DNA of 64,000 nucleotides from Candidatus Melainabacteria bacterium (GTDB taxonomy: Bacteria > Cyanobacteriota > Vampirovibrionia > 2-02-FULL-35-15). The position numbers and the translations under genes are program-made. Position 1 is the stretch's first letter; every line of letters starts with the position of its first letter. Where the stretch lies: NCBI GenBank assembly GCA_023250195.1, contig JAHFBF010000002.1, forward strand, positions 372,001 through 436,000, given 5' to 3'. Positions 62,143 through 64,000 of this stretch are shown piece after piece. The notes under the pieces were generated by a model. It ran no database searches. It was not told where the DNA came from and saw only the letters and a program-made list of their open reading frames with translations.

Positions 62143-62216
62143 GGCTGGATAGCTCAGTTGGTAAGAGCAATGGATTCATAACCCATAGGTCGGCAGTTCA
62201 AATCTGCCTCCAGCTA
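62143..62216 (+). tRNA. trnM: tRNA-Met (CAT anticodon)
   Basis: A 74-nt cloverleaf. The acceptor stem is GGCTGGA/TCCAGCT, the D arm is GCTC...GAGC, the anticodon loop is TTCATAA, and the T arm is GGCAG-TTCAAAT-CTGCC. Discriminator A. CCA is not encoded. A CAT anticodon can be elongator Met, initiator Met, or Ile2 after lysidine modification. The paired first base (G-U) argues against initiator; the G1-U72 and A31-C39 pairs are odd. The 3' half from 62176 is repeated exactly at 62321. Confidence 0.93.
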
Positions 62217-62223
62217 GATATAT

Positions 62224-62315
62224 AAGCGAGGATTTTCCGAAAACAAAAATCCGAGCGCTGTGAGTTAAAACATCAAAATAGCAAGGAGTCTGCGTAGCAG
62301 CGACGAAGCGTTATA
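62224..62315 (+). repeat. two-hairpin dispersed element, copy 7
   Basis: Forward-oriented: agcgagga, hairpin ggatttt/aaaaatcc, cgagcgctgtgagttaaaacatc, aaaatagcaagga, second hairpin ctgc-gtag-cag, gaagcgttataa. Both flanks are parallel to the copy at 62366 (gtgaaggtt.../aacctgaacgt; gataaatagcgaaa). The element fills the interval between tRNA-Met and the duplicated tRNA half. Confidence 0.6.
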
Positions 62316-62320
62316 AAAAA

Positions 62321-62361
62321 TCATAACCCATAGGTCGGCAGTTCAAATCTGCCTCCAGCTA
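62321..62361 (+). repeat. exact 41-nt duplicate of the tRNA-Met 3' half
   Basis: tcataacccataggtcggca followed by gttcaaatctgcctccagcta is identical to 62176-62216 of the tRNA-Met gene and begins one base before its anticodon. The duplicates are 145 nt apart. Such a layout is the usual mark of site-specific integration at a tRNA 3' end, but here the enclosed segment is only about 104 nt and contains copy 7 of the two-hairpin element. It could also be a tandem-duplication remnant. Confidence 0.95.
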
Positions 62362-62365
62362 TTTT

Positions 62366-62460
62366 TAACGCAAAATAACTGCTACTCAGATTATTTCGCT
62401 ATTTATCGATAAAACTTTATGACGTTCAGGTTTGAATTCACAGCGAACCTTCACTTGCAG
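62366..62460 (-). repeat. two-hairpin dispersed element, copy 8
   Basis: On the minus strand: gcaagtgaaggt, hairpin aggttcg/caaacct, gaacgtcataaagttttatcgataaatagcgaaa, hairpin aataatctg/cagttatt, ttgcg. It immediately follows the tRNA half copy and is inverted relative to copy 7. The remaining gap to 62603 is AT-rich with no further feature seen. Confidence 0.7.
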
Positions 62461-62603
62461 AATAACTAAAGCGATTATATGCCCAAAGTAGTGAGTGATA
62501 AGTACATATGCTTTATGAACTTTGAGTTTTTTATCTTAATCTTCATAAAAACCTTTTTAGATTTAAAAATCATATATAATAATCCCAATCATTAATAACT
62601 AAA

Positions 62604-64000
62604 ATGCAAATAACTGATGTCAATATGGCTACTGGTGCAGTTTCTCTACCTAAAGATCCACCTACCGTAGATGCAAATACACCTATACCAGAAAAAGTTG
62701 CTGTAGTACCTCCAGAAGAGCCTATAAAAACACCTCCAAGCCGTCTCATAAGTCCAGAAACATTAAAAGCCACAGCAAAGCTTTGTTCATGGGTTACGCT
62801 AGGAACATCTAGATGGCTAGTGTATTTAACAGTTTTAGTAATAACACCTTTGCTTTGTACCCCTTTAGGAAACAGTTTGTTAAATAAAGCTGCTAGAGGT
62901 TTAGGAATAGCACCTCCAGGAGCATCTAAGCCAAAAGAAGATTCCAATTATAGTCAAGCTTTAAACTTTGATCCTTTTTTTGATGGACTCCCTTCTTCAA
63001 AAAAAATCAAACAAGATTGTGCAGCTTTAGAAATTCCACCAGGCAGTATGGGGAAACTTGAATCAAGTCAGGAAGTTGATCGACTAAAAGCCAGAATTAA
63101 AAGCAAACAAACTAATGATGAAATAAACACTAGCGACACTTTAACTCTTTTAGAAGAATATAAAACACTCAATAAATTAACTTGGGGCGAAAATGATAAC
63201 GGAACAGAAAGACTAGCATTAAATCCAGAATGGTTATGCTCCAAAGAAAGTGGATTGAATCCTCTAATGAGTATGCTTTTAAAAAGCAACAGAGATGAAA
63301 TTAAACCAGAACATGTAGAAGGCTTAAAAAGGATGCTTAAAATTAGAGAATATAACTTAAGCGATCCAGATGAACACAATAGATATATAACTTATGAAAT
63401 AGATATGTTCTATGGACCAAAACATTTAGCCACTGTAAGAGATTTAAAAAATCCAAGAATTATTGACAAAGCAAGAAACATAGATGAGCCCTGCAAAGCC
63501 CCATTCGTTATTCCCCTTGCTAACCAGATCTTCAAAAATATGAATGCTAATGACGCTGTAAGAGATGATTTGATTCCAATTCCTGATTATAGCAATCACT
63601 ATGTAATCAGAACATGGGTTCTATCAGATTCCCAGTTAGAAAACATTTTGAGACCAAACAAAATATATCCTGCATTCAGGTTTGAAGGTTCAGGTAAACT
63701 TTCTGAAAATCTATGTTTTGTGTACACTAACGAAGATGGCAAACTCACATCAAGAGATCAATATGGAAGAACAAATGTTTATGAAAACTTGTCTGAATTT
63801 AGATCCGAGGTGAAATTAATTGTGCTAGAACCAGATTCAGTGCCTAACTTTAACCTTTTGACTCTTATTATATTTGGTGGTGCAATTCCTCTTTCAGTTA
63901 TAACTCATATAGGAACAAAATATTTAAGCAGGAGACTCTATCCAAAGCCACCAGATTTGCCGAATAAATCGGACAAAGTAAACTTAGCTAATCCTATTAC
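62604..64000 (+). CDS. membrane protein, unknown, truncated by the window end (not in ORF track)
   Basis: An open frame from ATG 62604 runs to the right edge without a stop (at least 465 codons). The N-terminus is Pro-rich (LPKDPPTVDANTPIPEK, VVPPEEPIKTPPS), then one membrane segment near residue 75-90 (WLVYLTVLVITPLLC). A long soluble region with many charged helices follows, and a second membrane segment near 420-440 (FNLLTLIIFGGAIPLSVI). No domain is recognised. The minus-strand ORFs 62570-62947 and 63068-63379 are shadows of it. Its start lacks a strong ribosome binding site. Confidence 0.8.
   Translation, partial: MQITDVNMATGAVSLPKDPPTVDANTPIPEKVAVVPPEEPIKTPPSRLISPETLKATAKLCSWVTLGTSRWLVYLTVLVITPLLCTPLGNSLLNKAARGLGIAPPGASKPKEDSNYSQALNFDPFFDGLPSSKKIKQDCAALEIPPGSMGKLESSQEVDRLKARIKSKQTNDEINTSDTLTLLEEYKTLNKLTWGENDNGTERLALNPEWLCSKESGLNPLMSMLLKSNRDEIKPEHVEGLKRMLKIREYNLSDPDEHNRYITYEIDMFYGPKHLATVRDLKNPRIIDKARNIDEPCKAPFVIPLANQIFKNMNANDAVRDDLIPIPDYSNHYVIRTWVLSDSQLENILRPNKIYPAFRFEGSGKLSENLCFVYTNEDGKLTSRDQYGRTNVYENLSEFRSEVKLIVLEPDSVPNFNLLTLIIFGGAIPLSVITHIGTKYLSRRLYPKPPDLPNKSDKVNLANPI

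Noticed and set aside
62570-63379. Minus-strand ORFs of 125 and 103 aa near the right edge
   Set aside because: They lie opposite a continuous plus-strand frame of more than 465 codons with better coding character.

Overview
This is an AT-rich bacterial chromosome window. It holds about 64 supportable protein genes on both strands, two tRNA genes, a TPP riboswitch, a probable r-protein leader and an unusually dense set of small dispersed repeats. The gene content suggests a non-photosynthetic relative of Cyanobacteria (Melainabacteria/Vampirovibrionia-like). The hints are a Tic20-like membrane protein, panC directly followed by cmk (one fused gene in Cyanobacteria), an LL-diaminopimelate aminotransferase, and GTAG...CTAC palindromes resembling cyanobacterial small dispersed repeats. 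No photosynthesis gene is present. The placement is inference and was not checked against any database.

Layout. 0-9.5 kb: pterin dehydratase, dapL-comEC-ROK kinase, an Nfu iron-sulfur scaffold, Fur, a divergent rdgB/trpD pair whose start codons overlap, and two envelope-type unknowns. 9.6-17.4 kb: a TPP riboswitch driving thiG-thiC, an S41 peptidase-like protein, a beta-CASP nuclease, a Tic20-like protein, hisS and mreD. 17.5-30 kb looks accessory: tRNA-Gln, a GNAT protein, a Fic AMPylator with a repeat-rich promoter, an MFS carrier, a secreted thrombospondin-type-3 protein with a Cys-His peptidase-like end, a class III aminotransferase in operon with a HAD-alpha/beta hydrolase fusion, a secreted caspase-like protein and small secreted unknowns. 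Two private repeat families occur in this part.

30-45 kb is core again: rpsR-rpmB, sixA, slt, uvrA, one copy of a paralogous unknown family, a TrmB-type regulator followed by superoxide dismutase and peroxiredoxin (an oxidative-stress group), an ACP-like protein without its phosphopantetheine serine, a nitrate/sulfonate/taurine-type ABC transporter, rsmI and hup. 45-64 kb: nagA with a coding minisatellite, three small unknowns, rplJ-rplL with a leader, accC, secA with an acidic/His tail, panC-cmk, a Lon N-domain protein, a SpoU methyltransferase, an RNase J homologue that has lost most metal ligands, a BtuF-like protein, a radical SAM enzyme, the second copy of the unknown family, and tRNA-Met with a duplicated 3' half. 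The window ends inside a membrane protein gene that the ORF track does not list.

The most interesting undescribed item is a roughly 90-125 nt element with two hairpins and a conserved linker, present about eight times. Its stems change sequence while staying paired. At two sites its conserved GGAG end lies just upstream of a start codon, ideally spaced in one case. One copy lies between tRNA-Met and an exact 41-nt copy of that tRNA's 3' half.
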